The notes: generated by a model not told the origin, from the letters alone. DNA of 64,000 nucleotides from Polytrichum commune (GCA_950295325.1 OX485806.1:40796001-40860000); one strand, 5' to 3'; positions 44,512-57,423 are shown, counted from the stretch's first letter. Made by a program: numbers and translations.

Positions 44512-45716
44512 GTTTCAGTTTAGACCATGGACCATGAAGTCGGACCATGGAAGATGGTTTTTTTTCATGGTCCGACTTGATGGTCCAACTTCCAGGGTCC
44601 GATTTCTTAAAAAAATTTTTTTACAAAAGCGAATGTGTTGATTATTTTGAATATATTCTCAAAAAGGGCAGTTTTGAAAGAAGAAGAAGAAGAAGAAGAA
44701 AGGTTTGACCATTCTCTTGTCTTCTCTTGGTTTCACTTGTCTTCACTTCTTGTTTGATGTGTCGCAAATGTGGTTTACAAATCTTCTCACAACCATTTTT
44801 ACAAATAAAATGAGCGATTTAATTCGTACAGGTTCAATGTAATTTACATGTGACATGTACCTTGTGTTGTACATCGAGCATTATTTGCAACCCGCTTCAT
44901 GTCACGTGGTTAAGTATATTTTGATCACTGTCTAGGAATATTTTTGGGCATAATTAGTCAAGATCCTAGTGTTTCCAAGTGCAACCAGTTACATGTTGAC
45001 ATCTTTTGGTTTTTCTTTTTTAATTTGAGGTATATTTGAAAATTTTCCTATAAAATGATCAGTAATGAATATGATGTCTTGAACCTCATTTGGTTATTTC
45101 TCAATCTCAACCGGTTCATATGTGAATTAAATTTTCCCTACTTAGGGTTCTAGTGAATTAAACTTTCCCTGCATTGTACTACAATCATGTGTACTCGAAT
45201 TCTAGAATTCTAGATGTCCCACATTGTTTGGTGAAACAAGTGGGAGCCGGTTCAAGGGGTAGGACATGGAAGAAATTACATGTCTCATGAGCTATGAAAT
45301 GATCAAGGCACATAGAGGGTAGACATGCTTCTCAAAATTCATTACAAACACATAGATGTTGAAAAGTGTGCCTTGTGAACCTTAAGTACCGGGAAGAGTT
45401 GTCTCTAAAGCCCCAAAAACAATTTCATTAAATTTTTATTATAATAGCATTTCTCTACCATGGGCCCTTGCCTTTTTCTACCAAACCACCTCTTTTGCCT
45501 CTCTCACTGCAAAACCCGTTGGACCATGTCAATGGAATATGTAGGCATGAAAATTTGTCATTTGGGGACCTCAACCTCCATGGTCACTCTAACATCTTTT
45601 TCTTGGTGTAAACCAAAGTCATCATAGGACAAGTTCAACAAGTCATCTCAAGATAACCAATCAACGCTCTTACAGAGACCTAGGACGACTTCATGGTCCA
45701 TGATGTAAACAACCCT
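44512..45716. mobile_element. Tourist-like element D4 (long form) carrying repeat I
   Basis: The ends are GTTTCAGTTTAGACCATGGA and the inverse of GGGTTGTTTACATCATGGAC. TAA-type flanks are at 44509-44511 and about 45716-45719. The interior matches D1 in inverted orientation, confirming a long D form. A (GAA)n run is at about 44679-44701. Repeat I copy 6 lies at about 44928-45125. Confidence 0.8.
44928..45125 (+). repeat. Dispersed repeat I, copy 6
   Basis: ATTTTTGGGCATAATTAGTC, ATCCTAGTGTTTCCAAGTGC and CTCAACCGGTTCATATG follow the family order, here inside D4. Confidence 0.7.
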
Positions 45717-45719
45717 TAA

Positions 45720-47400
45720 TCTCATGATTCTAGCATCATAGCATTCTTTGAGGGGGTTTTGGGTTTGCTTTCTATACATAACACCCCCCCCCCACCCACC
45801 CACCCACCCACACACACCGACATGTTCTACTAGCTAGTCATTAAAGAAAATGGTTTTTCTTTTTCCTAAAATGCTACCAATGTAACTCAGTTGCATACAC
45901 AACCCAATCACCTGCCCACTGGCTACTATGTTCGTTTTTATGATGATTACATGCTTTAGGTACAATGTGGATTTTCTATCGCTCTAGTTTTATTTATTGA
46001 TTCAAGCATCATACGATTTTGGTGTCATGTAGGGATTAAGGTTGTGTGTGTACCGTAGCATCATAGATGGTTCGTGCACCTCAAAATGAATATTTATTTA
46101 TTTTTTGAAAAATAAGGTTCGTCAACAAAAAATATAATTTATGCAATTTCGTCAATCCTATGATTTTTAAAATATTAATTCGTTTCTTCGTTAAGGTCGA
46201 GCAGTTGTGCAAGTAGGTTGTTGTTTTTTTCATTCATTCGTGGCGGCTTCTTGGCCTTAGACCTAAGTATCCACCTTAACTTTACTTAGTGCGGCTCTTG
46301 TTCGTCTTTGCACATGTCAGGCTCATTAGGCGGCCAATGCAAGGAATCTGACTAATATGTTCAAACTGTTGAACCTCCTGCATGACTGTGTGCACTTCAA
46401 GAGCTAGATTGATTACAAAGTGACATAGTGAGGTTGCAAACTAATTGATTCCCTCATCACAGAGCTCGCTCACTCAACCCCGTCTTCACTCAGATTTTCC
46501 ATCAATTGCTGCAAGTCACAAATCCAGACTGCTTCTATCAGAAATCAAAAAATTGAAGACACTCGCGCAACGCTTAAACCCTAGACATATGACACTGCTT
46601 TGCACACACAACACAATTGCACAACAAGAGGCTCCTCCAGAAGGTGGCAATACAGGGAGAGATGCATACTCCGGAGTCCAGTGTGATGGTTGGGGCCAAC
46701 GATCGGAGCTCCCACTCCTACGACAAGGATTGATAAACCGAGATTCATGAGAATATTCACAAATAAAATGTGCTTGTCCCTCTGGCCGTTACCCCCGTTC
46801 CCGTTCACCCTAATTCACTTTCACATAACAAAAGCTTGAATAGATCGAATGTCAATTCTAGAACCGCAGAGCATTCCTAAGTGTTGTAGTGCGTCTTCAC
46901 CGAACCCTAGATAAGCATCTTGGAGAGTATATATACACTCAGTGAGATTCTCATAGGAATTCTTTAAGGTTAAATCTTGCAAGTATCTTGGAGAAGGCTA
47001 CAAATTCCTCTCCCTTCTCCCTCACCACAAAATCCAGATGCCAGAAACAAAATGGAAGTCTCTCCTCCAGTTCCTTCACCTCGCCATCCCACGCTCTCAA
47101 CACAAAATCTAGCAACGGGTATCTTAACCCCTTAATGAATGAGAACAACATGACTTGCAAATATAAAACCAGAAAAACGATGGTTAGGTATAGGTTGGTA
47201 GAGCCCCTCCCCGTGTATAAGCCTTTTGGTCTCCTTGCCCTCATGAGCCCCTCCTCTACACTTACTAAGCAACATGAAGGCAAGGCATTTTATGGGTAGC
47301 GTTGGAAGTGCTCGGCGTTTTTGTCCCGTGACTTGAGCAACCTCATGAAGCTCGTGAGCAAGACGCCGAGCCATTAACGCGTAATCATGCAGCCTCTTAT
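45720..47400. other. Gene-free stretch
   Basis: A (CCCA)n tract is near 45783-45815. The DNA at 46440-47370 is richer in GC and has several ~100-codon frames on both strands. None shows a domain or motif that I recognise, so I make no gene call. Confidence 0.35.
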
Positions 47401-47469
47401 AACACGTTGACGTGGTTGGAGCTTAGAAGAGTCCAAATTTTCCATTATTCGTTTTTTTTCTAGTGTAAA

Positions 47470-48370
47470 TTTTCACTTATTCATTTGATTGGACTCATAA
47501 TTTCTTTCTTTTTTTGGATTTTTTTTGGGAATTATTTTTGCACGAACCAGCTATGGTGCTACGGTATTGTGTTTGCCTTGACTCGTTGTTATTTGTTTGG
47601 TTATTTTCAGTTACCAAGGATGACTTGGTGTGTTTTGAGGTGGTTTGCAGGTGTGAGGTGTTTTTTGGTAGGAGTGAGGAGGCTAGTGTGCTAGGTTGTG
47701 GGGTAGATTTTGTTTGTATCAATTAGAAATTTGCTTCATTCTGATGTAGTCATTCTGAATGTTTTCTTGAGATGCGTGATTTGTTGGTTGTGTATGGGTT
47801 GGTGTTGCTGATCTTGGTGGTGGCTTGTGTAGGTTGCGGTTGTAAGGGGTGGGCTTCTTTTTGGAGTATAGTGTGGGACCACTGGGATGATTTGGATGTG
47901 CTATTGAGTTAGGGTTGGGTATAGGAGCGGTTGGGGGCAGTGTACCTTGTAGTGAGTGTGAGGAATATTGTTGAATAGTTTCAGGAGTTTCTTTACGTTT
48001 TGAGAGGATGCATATCGGTTTAGATCCTTGGTGATGGTGGGTGGTGGAGATTCTGTTGAAATTATGAGGTTGGCGCCTAGTAGCAATGAGATTGGTGGTA
48101 AGCTTGGTGGTGTGGTTTGGTGGAACGACTTCGGAGAAGGTTTTGCTTGTGACAACATTAGGGTTAGCAAGAGGAGGTAATGTAGATTTGGTTTGAATGA
48201 GTAGGTATTGTTGTGTATTGATGGATTGCGGACAAAGATTGCGAAATGACATTGATGTGTTATGTAGGATAGAAAACATATTTGCTTGAGTATGGTGAGG
48301 GTTAAACAAACCCTATTGTGATGTAGTAAAGTAGATCTACACCCATAGCGTTGCAGATCTAGAGTCAACA
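47470..48370. other. Strand-asymmetric G+T-rich stretch with a 196-codon frame
   Basis: The + strand is strongly rich in G and T for about 900 bases. On the - strand this leaves an open frame of 196 codons (47719-48309), rich in Pro, Thr, His and Asn, with TSKTFSEVV near its middle. No domain is recognised. The frame may be open only because the strand is poor in T. Confidence 0.25.
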
Positions 48371-49550
48371 TGAAAGTGAATGCTACTAAAATTCTTCCTT
48401 TTTTTATTCTATCATAGGACTGACACTAAAAGAATAGATTGGAACACTAGAGCACTCAATGTTGACATTAAAGTGTAACATGCGAATCACCAAAGTGACA
48501 AAAAGTCCCAACGACCCACAAGTAAGAACAAACTTCCAAAATTTGCCCACCAACATGGTTATTGGAAAAGGCTAGTAAAGGTACCCACACCTATTGTATC
48601 GTCTCCTTTATAAAGGCCCAACTTCCATGTGAACATTGAAGGGTCTAGTTGAAGACTCTTTAGTGTGAGATTGATATTGATGTAATAGTAAGCTTTTGGG
48701 TTGAGGTCAAGTTGTCATTGGTTGATCGCGTCTTCATTGTAGACCATGTGATGCTCTCTTATTTGTGGTAAGGTAGATTGGTCTTAACCCCTAAGGACCA
48801 TAAGGCCATATTTGGCTTTTGGCACATTTTTTTAATTGGTCCATATACTTTGTTTTAAACCCTAATAGTGATTCATAAACATTAGGTGACAGTCTTTCCA
48901 AGCCTTATATTCTAGGCAAAAATAAAATCATTTGATAATGATTCGTTATTTTTTATGTATAAAAAAATGGTGACATCTAGGTGTTTTTTACATGTTTTTG
49001 GACATTTTGGAGGCATTTTTACATTGAGGTAAGTAAATGTGAATAAGTTTAATTACAAATAAAATGGACCCAAAATTTTGGAAATTATATTACTTGTTTC
49101 TAAGTGTACACATCTTCTTATCCACTGTTCGGATTTGAGTACTTGGGACATGTTTCTTTTAGGAAATTAATCTCTCAAAGCAATGCATGTTTGACATGTG
49201 CCCAAAGCAAGCCTAGGGAACCATAGTAAATAAACTCCATAACTTAATTTTTGTTTTTGTAAACTAGCTAAACTCACATGTAGAGGTCTAGAAGGAAAAA
49301 GGTCATCTCAAAAAGAATAATACAATTATCAAGAAGCCAACACCAACGAAAAGTGAGACTCAAACACCTCTTGGATTATTCCATCACTTGGATTTCACAT
49401 CCTAATCTCGACATTCAAAACACTCTCAAATAATGTAAGAATAGAATATCGATGCTCTCAACAATACTAAATCCGATCCATAAAGATGATTTGAGAAAAA
49501 TCCTAAACTAACACCCACTTTAACATCTCCAATTGAAAACGTGACATTGT
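48371..49550. other. Gene-free stretch
   Basis: AT-rich DNA with no recognised coding sequence, element end or structured repeat. Confidence 0.35.
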
Positions 49551-49554
49551 CGTA

Positions 49555-49850
49555 ATTCTACTTCACTTGACATGTTGTCCTTTAGGGGGTTAAGTGGTGC
49601 AATTTCTTGACTGGACCCCTTATTTCATTGACATGTGGTTTAATGGGGATCATTGCAAAGAGAAACATCACAAAGATGTGTACTTAAAAGAGATTGGACT
49701 ACATCTCCAATTATTAATAACTATTTTACACTTAATAGTGAAAACAATTGGGAGGACTTACATATCCAATTAAGAAATCAATAAAAATGCACTTCCGATA
49801 ACCATAACCAAAATCAGGAGAGGTTTGATTATCAATGCAGGTTTTGTACA
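49555..49850 (+). repeat. Dispersed repeat G, copy 8
   Basis: TGACATGTGGTTTAATGGGG, CACAAAGATGTGTACTTAAA, AGAGATTGGACTACATCTCC and AATTGGGAGGACTTACATAT follow the G order. Confidence 0.55.
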
Positions 49851-50260
49851 TGTTTCATTGTAGATTTTCTTATGCAACATGAGTTTTGTTGTGTAAACCT
49901 AATTGGTAGAAGTTGGAGAACATTGAAAATAAACCAAAACACACCTACCTACCTTATTTTCTCGCTATTTGGGCAGGATTGAAGAGTGTGCTCATTGAGA
50001 TCCATACTCTCTTTTGCAACTATCCATGGTCATGGAAAGACTAAACGTGGTGTAAGCTTTTATGAACAAGTGGATCCTCATGGCCCTTGTTTTAGGTTCG
50101 TATACAACCCCCCCCCCCCCCACTTAACTTCATGTTTTGAGATCCTCATCCAAAGCTTTATCAATGGTGGCAAAATGTACCTAATTTCTTTTGCAGTAAT
50201 GGTGAGCACATCCATGTTACCTCGAGGGTTACTTTACACTACATCCCGTCCCGTTCCCAA

Positions 50261-50822
50261 GGGCCGGTTTAAACCATGGACCATGAAGTCGGACCATTGA
50301 AGTTGGCCATTTTCCCATGGTCCAACTTCCATGGTCCGATTTTTTCTTAAATCAATTTACAAAGTCTTTGGGTCCCTCACTAGGTGTAAACCGAATGTGG
50401 ACCAAGAGGAATGACCATGCACCAAAAAGTGAATGTGTTGTTTTCATTAATATTTGTTCAAAAAGGTTAGTTTTGAAAGAAAAAAAAAAAAAAAAAAAAA
50501 GTTTGACCATTCTCTTGTCTTCACCTTCTCTTCCCAAAAAAATTCATGAAAATTTGATTATAACAACGTTTCTCTGCTATGGGCCCCTGCCTTTTTCTAC
50601 TAGAGCATCTTTTTTGCCACTCCCACTGCAAAACCCATTGGACCATGTTAGTGGATAATGAAGGCCTTTAAATATGTCTTTTGGGGACCTTGAACTCCAT
50701 GATCACTCTAACATTTTTTTTCCTTGATGTAAACCGAAGTGGTCCCAGGACGAGTTCAACAAGCAATCACATATTTTACACGGCCTTGGGACGACTTCAT
50801 GATCCATAGTGTAAGCAGCCCC
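50261..50822. mobile_element. Tourist-like element D5
   Basis: The ends are GGGCCGGTTTAAACCATGGA and the inverse of GGGGCTGCTTACACTATGGA. CAA is on the left (50258-50260) and TAA on the right (50823-50825). An A run of 20 at 50481-50500 replaces the (GAA)n of D4. Confidence 0.85.
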
Positions 50823-50839
50823 TAAGTCTCACTCATTCC

Positions 50840-51110
50840 AAGCAATATGATTGTTGGAGAGCAAATTGAAGCCATAGCCACTTTCCTCATGATCGTCGGA
50901 GCTCATATGAAATTATGTTGACTATTGATCCTAGAATGCTAACCATATTTTGAGCACACAATCCAATCTATGCGAAACACACATCTTTGTGGTATCCACA
51001 AAGATACCACAAAGATATTATTGGAACCACCACATACCACTCAAATATAAGTGTCCAAACAAGATAAGTTATTGAATTAGGCACATTTGCCTTAGTGTAA
51101 AGCGTCCCTA
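50840..51110 (-). repeat. Dispersed repeat G, copy 9
   Basis: On the + strand: GCCATAGCCACTTTCCTCAT, CTATTGATCCTAGAATGCTA, ACACAATCCAATCTATG and CCACATACCACTCAAATATA, the inverse of the G order. A local palindrome made of repeated ACAAAGATACC-type words lies near 50980-51020. Confidence 0.65.
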
Positions 51111-51242
51111 ATAATGTCAAGCGAAAGTTTCACACAACAATAGAGTTATCCATAAACTCCCTCAAAGAGTAGCAAAACTGTGGATTTTATTCTTCTTTGA
51201 GAAACCTTCTTATCAAGAGCTCGTTACAATAGCTTGTTGTTT

Positions 51243-51460
51243 ACCGAAGCCTATTTTGAAAGTTGGGTGACACTTTTGGGACCTCCTCTTTCCAAGATCC
51301 AAAATAGGGCTCATGCACATGGGCCCCTTGTCCTAATTTCCATATCAGCCTATGCAAGACTAGCTTGGCCCACCCATCCTAATATGACAAACTAGAAAGC
51401 CAATTTTAATAGCCCGACCTTAATCCATCATCGCTCTTGATGTATGGTAATTGAACATTA
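51243..51460 (+). repeat. Dispersed repeat Q, copy 2
   Basis: CCTATTTTGAAAGTTGGGTG, AATTTCCATATCAGCCTATG and AAGACTAGCTTGGCCCACCC match copy 1 at 37645-37850. Confidence 0.55.
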
Positions 51461-51510
51461 AGTAAAGTTGGATGACTTTGTGTTAATTCTCATAAATTCA
51501 TGGCTAGGGA

Positions 51511-51875
51511 CTACACTAAATATTGTATGTAGTGTCATATGGTATTGTATGTCACTATGGTAGTTTTTCTTATGACACTTTTTATGAATAAGTTCACAAG
51601 TAATGTCATGGATGATTGAAATTCAAATGAACTCCATGCCCAATTATTGAAACGAAGTGTGGGTATATTCTGCATCCTAACATTTTGCAATGAAATATTG
51701 TCATGAATGGTTGAAATTGGATGAGAAATCACTTAATAAGTGGCAGTAATTGCAACACTATAAAATCTATAGTGGCCAAATTTGCTTACAAGGAATGACA
51801 AATATTTTACGTCTACATTCAGTATTGAGTGAGGCAAAAAGAATTGATGACACTAAACACAATATTCAGTGTAGT
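51511..51875. mobile_element. CACTA-like element B1
   Basis: The left end CTACACTAAATATTGTATGT-AGTGTCAT and the inverse of the right end, CTACACTGAATATTGTGTTT-AGTGTCAT, match well. Interior blocks (CTTATGACACTT, GTCATGGATG-TTGAAATT, TACAAGGAATGACAAA) recur in B2. 365 bp. Confidence 0.78.
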
Positions 51876-51911
51876 AAACCCATGGTTTCATTTTCATTAC
51901 TTTACAAATAA

Positions 51912-52249
51912 CACTACACTAAAAAAGATATCTAGTGTTTGATTATATCTAATGTAGTTACCGCCTTACCCTGCTCAACATTAATTTTCAATTCCTTGAC
52001 AATTAGTGTTAGACACAAATGTGCCGCTACCTTCCCTACTGACACCTCCCTTCCTATGAAGCATCTTTTCTTCATATCTTTACTAACACTAAATTCAAAC
52101 ATGTAACTTCCACGTATCACCACAGTTGATATTTAGTGTTTGAGTCTACATTTAATGTCACTTACTTTCATAGGGTTATTGACATTTAGTGTGTGCATTT
52201 GTATTTTAGTGTATGAAACACTAAATATCCTTCTTTTTTAAGTGTAGTG
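51912..52249. mobile_element. CACTA-like element A3, both ends intact
   Basis: Begins CACTACACTAAAAAAGATAT and ends with the inverse of CACTACACTTAAAAAAGAAG. Interior blocks CTTGACAATTAGTGTTAGAC, CGCTACCTTCCCTACTG and TTACTTTCATAGGGTTATTG match A1 and A2. 338 bp, no coding capacity. Flanks do not show a 3-bp duplication. Confidence 0.8.
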
Positions 52250-52599
52250 GGCTCTATCATTTCCACCTTTCACGGACTCTTGGCCATTGTTGGACCCACC
52301 ATTTACCGAAAACAAGGAACCCAACAAACCTTTAACCAACTAAAGGACGCCACAAAGATGCCGTTCCCGATTCCCTACGCTTAGCTTTTGCACTTGTCTT
52401 TTAGGCCCCACCACACCCATCCATGCTTGATCTTTCTCACGAGGCCTTCAAAAATGACTAGGATTCGCCAAGAGGTCAATGCAAAAGGACCGACAAAATA
52501 GACAATGAAATCTCAATGACTGTGAACGAGGTACCCTAAAGTATTGTACCCAAACAAGTACCTAATAGTAGAGGGGTGTTGCTTTTTCCAAATACTGCT

Positions 52600-53995
52600 C
52601 TCCCTCTTTAAAGTGACACGTTTGGTCGCGTGAGAAAGTGTCGTACTATCCGAATGTCGTATTCTCGATAATAGAACATTTGAATCTCAAATGTTGTATT
52701 GTTAATGTGTGTTTTTTTTTTAAAAGAAAATGGCTTATTTTGATGTGAAAAATGTCATTTTGTTTACGCAATGAAGACACAAATGTATGGAAGTACATTT
52801 TATGCTCACAACGTCACACGATATGAAGTTTCAAAGTTTTGTAGTCCCATGATGATGTCTTCGCCATATCACTCACTACGAGGTAAGAATCTGTCGTATT
52901 TTGATGATGTTTGTTGATGTTGGAAACTGACATCTTGTTCAATTCATCCAGAAAATGTTGCATGTTCATCACATCTGCAACTGAAAACTCCGAAGAATGC
53001 TCCACTACAAAATTTCATAATAATTGGGCATAGTCACCGGTTTGAGGAAGCTTGACTATTGGTGTTGGTTGGTCGTCCACATCGTTCTCCTCCATTTGCT
53101 CTGCATTCAAATCTAAACCGAAATGAACATCTCTACCCCATGCCAAATCCACCAACTTAGCCATGCCTTCACCACATTCCTCCCATTCCACCATTCAAGG
53201 TTAACCTAGGTTGTGAGACCGATCTCTCCAGCTGCAATCCATTGATCAATTGCAAGATTCAAGAGGTTATTATCCAATTATGTGAATCATTAGCAGATAT
53301 CACTCCCCAATCCCAACTCCGAATGTAAACCTAGTATGGATAGGAGAGGAGTCTTTATACCCAAAAAACGGAACCCAACTCAATTTTCTTCAAATACCAA
53401 ACACCACTTCACCACTAGAACTTGAAAATTTCCCCACTTTAGATGTTACCAAGATTCTAGCACCTACCACTAGACTTTTCCAACACACATAAATGAATTC
53501 CCCCAACCCCACCAACATGCTTCATGATTGACAAAAACTCTATTCTCTAAACACCTTCACCGACTCTCACGTACCAATCTGTGTACGTAAATCACCTCCA
53601 CCAAACCTTCAATCAAAACTTGGGAAGAAATTTGTAACAACTATTTAAGCTTTACTTGAATCTTCTTCAATTTTGCTTCAAGCTCCATCCAATCAAGGAT
53701 TTTAAGATGTAACATATGTATTGGAACCAAAGTTTAAAACAAATAAGTTGAGTTAAATTAAGCCAACCCACTGATGATTTTGATTCATGTAATTCTTTCG
53801 ATTCATTTTATACTTGGACACAAGTTCCCGATCCCATGCAAATCCTTAGTAAGGATCCCATCATTGAGGCACATTAATTACCTCTATTATATGACAAATT
53901 GGGCCTAAACATTGTTGTAATACAAACATCATAGTCATAACATGGGGGTAAATTAACACTAGAAGGCTTGATCAATGGGAAATGTGTCATATAAT
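52600..53995 (-). pseudogene. Tigger-like transposase remnant, copy 1 (mostly lost)
   Basis: Only the C-terminal part is readable: on the - strand 52814-53080 gives a YAQLL-type start, then VEHSSEFSVADVMN and MQHFLDELNKMSVSNIN, parallel to copy 2. The subterminal sequence near 52638 (GTGTCGTACTATCCGAATGT) matches that of copy 2 at 53998. The DDE core is missing or unrecognisable at 53200-53700. The right part (53700-53990) parallels 55560-55850. Confidence 0.6.
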
Positions 53996-53999
53996 TAAA

Positions 54000-55860
54000 G
54001 TGTCATACTATCGAATGTTATGTAATCGAATGTTGTATAATCGAATGTTGTTTGATGTCTTCACCGTATCACACACTACAAATGTAAGAATCTATTGTCT
54101 TCTAATGACATTGTTGATGTTGGAAATTGGCATCTTGTTCAATTTATCCATGAAAGATTGCATGTTCATCACATCTACAACTAAAAACTTCAAAAGATAC
54201 TCCACTGCAAAATTCGATAGTAATTGGGCATACCCACATGCTTGAGGAAGCTTGACTATTTGTGTTGGTTGGTTATCCACATCATTCCCTTGTAATGTCT
54301 CCTCAATCAAATATGCACCCAACTAGAAATCTCCACCCAATGTTGAATCCACCAACACAACCATGTCATACTATGCATCAACAATTTTCTCTCTTGCCAT
54401 TGCACATATTCTTTGATAAGGCATTTTTCACTTTCAAGATTGAAAGAGGAAATGAGACTTGCCAATTCATTTCTACATCTTTCATTCTCGATTTCTCACG
54501 TCCATCATTCATGGAAAAATTGGCACTCCAATCTGCAGGTAAAATCTTGGACATCCTTCAACTATTTCATATCATTTGGGGTTTCATCTCTCCCCACACT
54601 TGACAACACCACATAATAGCATGCCTTACGGTGGGCATTGTTTTCCTCAAGCCATGGTGAGTAGTAGAAGAATCGAACTAAGAGAGAACCAATTCAAAAA
54701 GTTTTTCCTTACAATGAACTTTGAATGAAGTAATTATTCCTTGATCCAAGGGTTGTACCACGTTTGTTACATTACATGGTAAGAAATCAATAATAATATT
54801 GCTCAACTGCAAGGTTGAAAAACCAAACGATTCACCCCTGTCAACATGATTAGGGGAATGAGTAGCAAAATTGTCCATAATTAAAAAATCTTCTGCTTTT
54901 GAGAATTGAAATGCACATTGAGGCTCATCATCCAACTCTCAAATATGTTTGATGACATCCAAATCATTTGCTTTGCAAACCACCAAACATAATTTGTTGG
55001 CAACCACCTTTCAAAGCATCTTGGGCATAGAGATTTGTGTATATCATACGTTTCAACTTCTTAGTGTTTGTTGTGTTTACAACAAGAGCGGGGGTGAAAC
55101 AATTCTTTTGAATTTTGCGCCCACAAACATTTCCTTGTGCTTAGTGACTTGTTTGGTTGGGCACGATAAAATTAAATAATCTCGTCCATATTGCAAACAT
55201 CTTGTGGTGTCATAACCAATGCGGAGGAGGTCAGTGGTTACCAAATTGTGTGCAAGCTGCTTTGCATGCAAATGTGGTCATCAACACCAAAATTGTTGAA
55301 ATTATAACTGAAATGAAAAAAAAAAAAAAAAAAAAAAAATCGCCACTCAAGACTACCATCACCTTCGCATCCAAGAAATTTAAGAGTGACATGGGCAAAT
55401 CTAGGAATATAAGTTGGCAAAGATTGAAATTTCCAATCTAAAGAGATGTAAGATTCAAGTGTGAGGACAAATTTTGAATGAAGAAGAGAAATCAACAACT
55501 TCATAATACTAGTCTACTAAAGGAGCATTCCCTAAACCCTTCAACCTCCACCCAAACCAAAAGACTCAAGTGCAACATCTATTTTGAAACCAAGGTTCAA
55601 AACAACCAACTTAAGTTAACTTAAGCTAATCCATTGATAAAATCACCATGTGCTCCCTGATCTCAAGGCAAATCCTTGATGTGGATCCCACCACATGCAC
55701 ACATTAAGTACCTCTATTACATGACAAATGAGGCCTAAAAACGACGTATTACGGGCATCGAAGTCATCATATCAAGGTAAATCAACACTAGAAGGTTTGG
55801 TTGAAGGGAAATGCATTGTCTAATCAAGGTGTCATATTATCAAGGTTAGAGTATATCCAT
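54000..55860 (-). pseudogene. Tigger/pogo-like DDE transposase remnant, copy 2
   Basis: Read on the - strand, the catalytic blocks of a DDE_1 (Tigger/pogo, CENP-B-related) transposase appear in order. They are CNMDE at about 55181-55204 (first Asp), a WMSSNIFESW-like block near 54950, IMDNFATHS at 54861-54880 (second Asp), and FLPCN, VVQPLDQGIITSFK at about 54725-54790 (third Asp). The C-terminus GYAQLLSNFAVE and MNMQSFMDKLNKM follows at 54092-54322. At least two frameshifts, stops and a 24-base A run (55316-55339) disrupt it, and no N-terminal DNA-binding part is clear. Three ATCGAATGTTGTA-type words at 53998-54055 mark the end region. Confidence 0.75.
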
Positions 55861-56125
55861 TTTCCTCATAATTTTTGGAACTCATAAAATTATCTTATTC
55901 TTTATCAAATTGAAGACTCGTGTATTCATTAAATGGTCATATAGGTCCCCTTGAGTATATTGAATATTGAGCCTATAACGGTTATCATAGTATGAGTATA
56001 TGGTCCAATCTTTTAATAACAAATGTCTCCTTCGTACATGTTCCGAAAGCCACATCTAGTCACATTCCACTCAAATATAGGTGTCGGATTGCTATAAGCA
56101 ATCGAATAAGGCACGTCTACCTTAT
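55858..56125 (-). repeat. Dispersed repeat G, copy 10
   Basis: On the + strand: CCATTTTCCTCATAATTTTT, GGTCATATAGGTCCCC, ATTGAGCCTATAACGGTTAT, CATTCCACTCAAATATAGGT and GGCACGTCTACCTTATAAG, inverse of the G order. Confidence 0.68.
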
Positions 56126-56650
56126 AAGTCACAGTGCCCAAATGGAACAAGCCCCTATCCATAATAGTGGAACCCTTAACAATATCTAATTAAAGAGATG
56201 GGTAATTTTTTTTTATAGGTGCTACATCATTCTATAACAATATTCAATCCTTGAAGTTGGAAGTATTGTGAGCCCGAAAATAGCTTGCGAATATGTGTTT
56301 GCTTTGAGGTCCGCCCAATACCATACTCAATGCTAAATTTTGTGTAGTAGGCAATCTAAAGTGTTGTACGAAAGAAGTACCTAACTTACAAGTCATAGTG
56401 TCCAAATGGAACAAGACTCTCTACTTCTAATAGTGGGACCAATTAACAATATCTCATAAAAATGGTAGAGATACATAATTTTATGTGTGGCGTAGCACAT
56501 CATTCTTTATCATTATCATTATTTAATCCTAGAGATTGGAAGTGTTGTGAGCCCATAAGTAACTTGTGAATGTGTGCTTGCTTTAGTAGAACCTCCCAAT
56601 ATCATATTCAACATTGAATATGGTGTATTGGGTAAGTTAAGGCTCGGGGC
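56126..56650 (+). repeat. Two-copy tandem repeat, 264-bp spacing
   Basis: AAGTCACAGTGCCCAAATGG at 56126 recurs at 56390 (AAGTCATAGTGTCCAAATGG). Shared following blocks are TTAACAATATCT, GTNNCACATCATTC, GGAAGT-TTGTGAGCCC and CCAATANCATA. Each unit ends in a GTGTA-(G/T)T(A/G)GG word. A worn third piece lies near 57333-57400. Confidence 0.65.
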
Positions 56651-57423
56651 GATCACAACCCCTTCCGTTTCGTAACCACGTGCGATAATGGGGTATTTAA
56701 TAGAGGGATATTTATGCACCTCTCAATAAATTTTCCCTCCCGATCTGTAAATAAAAAGCTACTTTGACGTATTTTTAAGCACCCTATGTTTATTTTAGAG
56801 TGGTTGTTTTTTGGCACAATTTTTTAAAAATAAATCGTACAAGTACCAAATAATGGATGGAATACTATAGCATTGCGAAACCGACTATGTGAGCAACAAA
56901 CACTCCAACCATTCAAATTGTTATTCACTCGGTTTTAATTAGTAATATCAATCTTAAATCATTCAAAACACGACCAATAGCACTTGCAATTGATACTAGA
57001 TAAAGGATACCAATAAGCATGGAGATAACAAAACATACAAGCTGAAATTTGGACAGAAACTACACACTTCTTCATCCCATGATTATTCTACTGATCCTAC
57101 TACATACTTTTAGGGGGATCCTATGTCTATGACCCTATTTTTTTCTACTAATTACTAGAATGAAGGGATTATCCACCACCTTATTTTACATATAATCACG
57201 TAGGAGACATATTTCCGAAGCTATGGTAAATGTAACAAAATTATAAGCATTACCCTAATCGAATTAGATTGACCTTTTTTTTTTTATCTCACGTGGTTTT
57301 CTAAAATTCCAATAGTCACCTCCCCGAGAGTTGAGGCAATGTACCAAATAAGTACCCAAAAGTAACAAGTGTCCAATTGGAACAAAACTCTCCAATTATT
57401 AGGATGTTATTAGGAGATTAGCT

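Noticed and set aside
46951-47283. 110-codon - strand frame, overlapped by a 103-codon + strand frame
   Set aside because: Both frames are open over the same DNA and neither shows a motif.
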